This document shows, piece after piece, positions 63,789 through 64,000 of a stretch of DNA of 64,000 nt. The translations under genes were made by a program, and so were the position numbers. The number at the start of each line of letters is the position of its first letter. Within the stretch, counting starts at the first letter, position 1. Source of the DNA: Janthinobacterium lividum (GTDB lineage: Bacteria; Pseudomonadota; Gammaproteobacteria; Burkholderiales; Burkholderiaceae_D); contig NZ_CP139976.1 of NCBI RefSeq assembly GCF_034424625.1, positions 3,596,001-3,660,000 of the forward strand, written 5' to 3'. The notes beneath the pieces are model-generated. The model was not told where the DNA came from. It saw only the letters and a list, made by a program, of their open reading frames with translations, and made no database searches.

Positions 63789-64000
63789 ATGAGCACACTT
63801 GTAGAAGAACAGGCAACGACGGAAATGATGGCGACCGTAGAGGCGTGGTTTGTCGAGCGCCTGAAGCGCACCGACCTGGAAAGTGCCGTGAATCGGACCA
63901 CCTTGCAGATGGGCATCTTCAGTGAATTATTGCTCGACTACAAACCCGGACGCACCACGGCCGACGATTTCCAGCTGACTAATGCCGATGAGTTCGCACC
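63789..64000 (+). CDS. Hypothetical protein, 5' part (runs off the window)
   Basis: An open frame from ATG at 63789 (AAGGAAG upstream) to the window end, 70 codons: Met-Ser-Thr-Leu-Val-Glu-Glu-Gln-Ala-Thr... with mostly helical, charged sequence. Family not recognisable from this part. Confidence 0.6.
   Translation, partial: MSTLVEEQATTEMMATVEAWFVERLKRTDLESAVNRTTLQMGIFSELLLDYKPGRTTADDFQLTNADEFA

Overview
The window looks like chromosomal DNA of a high-GC betaproteobacterium of the Oxalobacteraceae, most like Janthinobacterium or a close relative. This rests on protein character and local gene order (mltG-tmk-holB-tatD beside ygfZ, yciB-bolA-ppiC, nadA-nadC), not on a search. No rRNA, tRNA, CRISPR array, insertion sequence or prophage was recognised.

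Layout. 0-2.7 kb: end of a tripartite drug-efflux operon (outer-membrane factor, EmrA-type adaptor). 2.8-6.3 kb: a stand-alone elongation factor G and an outer-membrane phospholipase A. 6.4-13 kb: mostly minus-strand genes, including a PRMT-like methyltransferase, an ankyrin protein, tatD, a VOC protein, holB, tmk and mltG; ygfZ, a DUF4936 gene and a TANGO2/NRDE gene diverge from them. 15.5-22.8 kb: a six-gene pentose or pentitol operon (LacI regulator, xylulokinase, transaldolase, sugar-binding protein, ABC ATPase, permease). 22.9-34.3 kb: accessory enzymes mixed with fatty-acid degradation genes (thiolase, FadB-type fusion) and an MHS-family transporter. 34.9-39.8 kb: a compact chemosensory unit (soluble three-PAS receptor, CheR, CheD, triple-CheW protein) with no CheA. 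39.8-49.6 kb: acyl-CoA synthetase, SelO, MsrB, YciB, BolA, two tandem parvulins, an AlkD-like protein, a TetR/DAPG-hydrolase divergent pair and a SnoaL-GNAT fusion. 49.7-55.3 kb: a YpfJ metallopeptidase, the overlapping nadA-nadC-SBP operon and an ABC-F ATPase. 55.6-58.8 kb: a more AT-rich accessory stretch with a secreted ChaN/EreA-like protein, a possibly broken gene and a coiled-coil lipoprotein. 58.8-64 kb: small secreted proteins, an acetyltransferase behind a LexA box, a CheX-like DUF3334 protein, a DUF1488 protein and a soluble sensor kinase.

Two families of dispersed palindromic sequence run through the window. One is a short repeat (core GTAGGTCGGATTAGCG ... CGCTAATCCGACCTAC) at five loci, mostly at gene 3' ends, twice supplying the stop codon. 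The other is a 111-134 bp element found three times, each time just after a stop codon and in the sense of the upstream gene. Its stems differ in sequence between copies but stay complementary, which suggests a structured 3'-UTR RNA or an ERIC-like element. This is the best candidate here for something undescribed.

A candidate operator (ACGANCGT core) lies about 60-85 bp upstream of all three fatty-acid degradation genes, which suggests one regulon. A 17-bp palindrome between the TetR and DAPG-hydrolase genes mirrors the known PhlH-PhlG arrangement.
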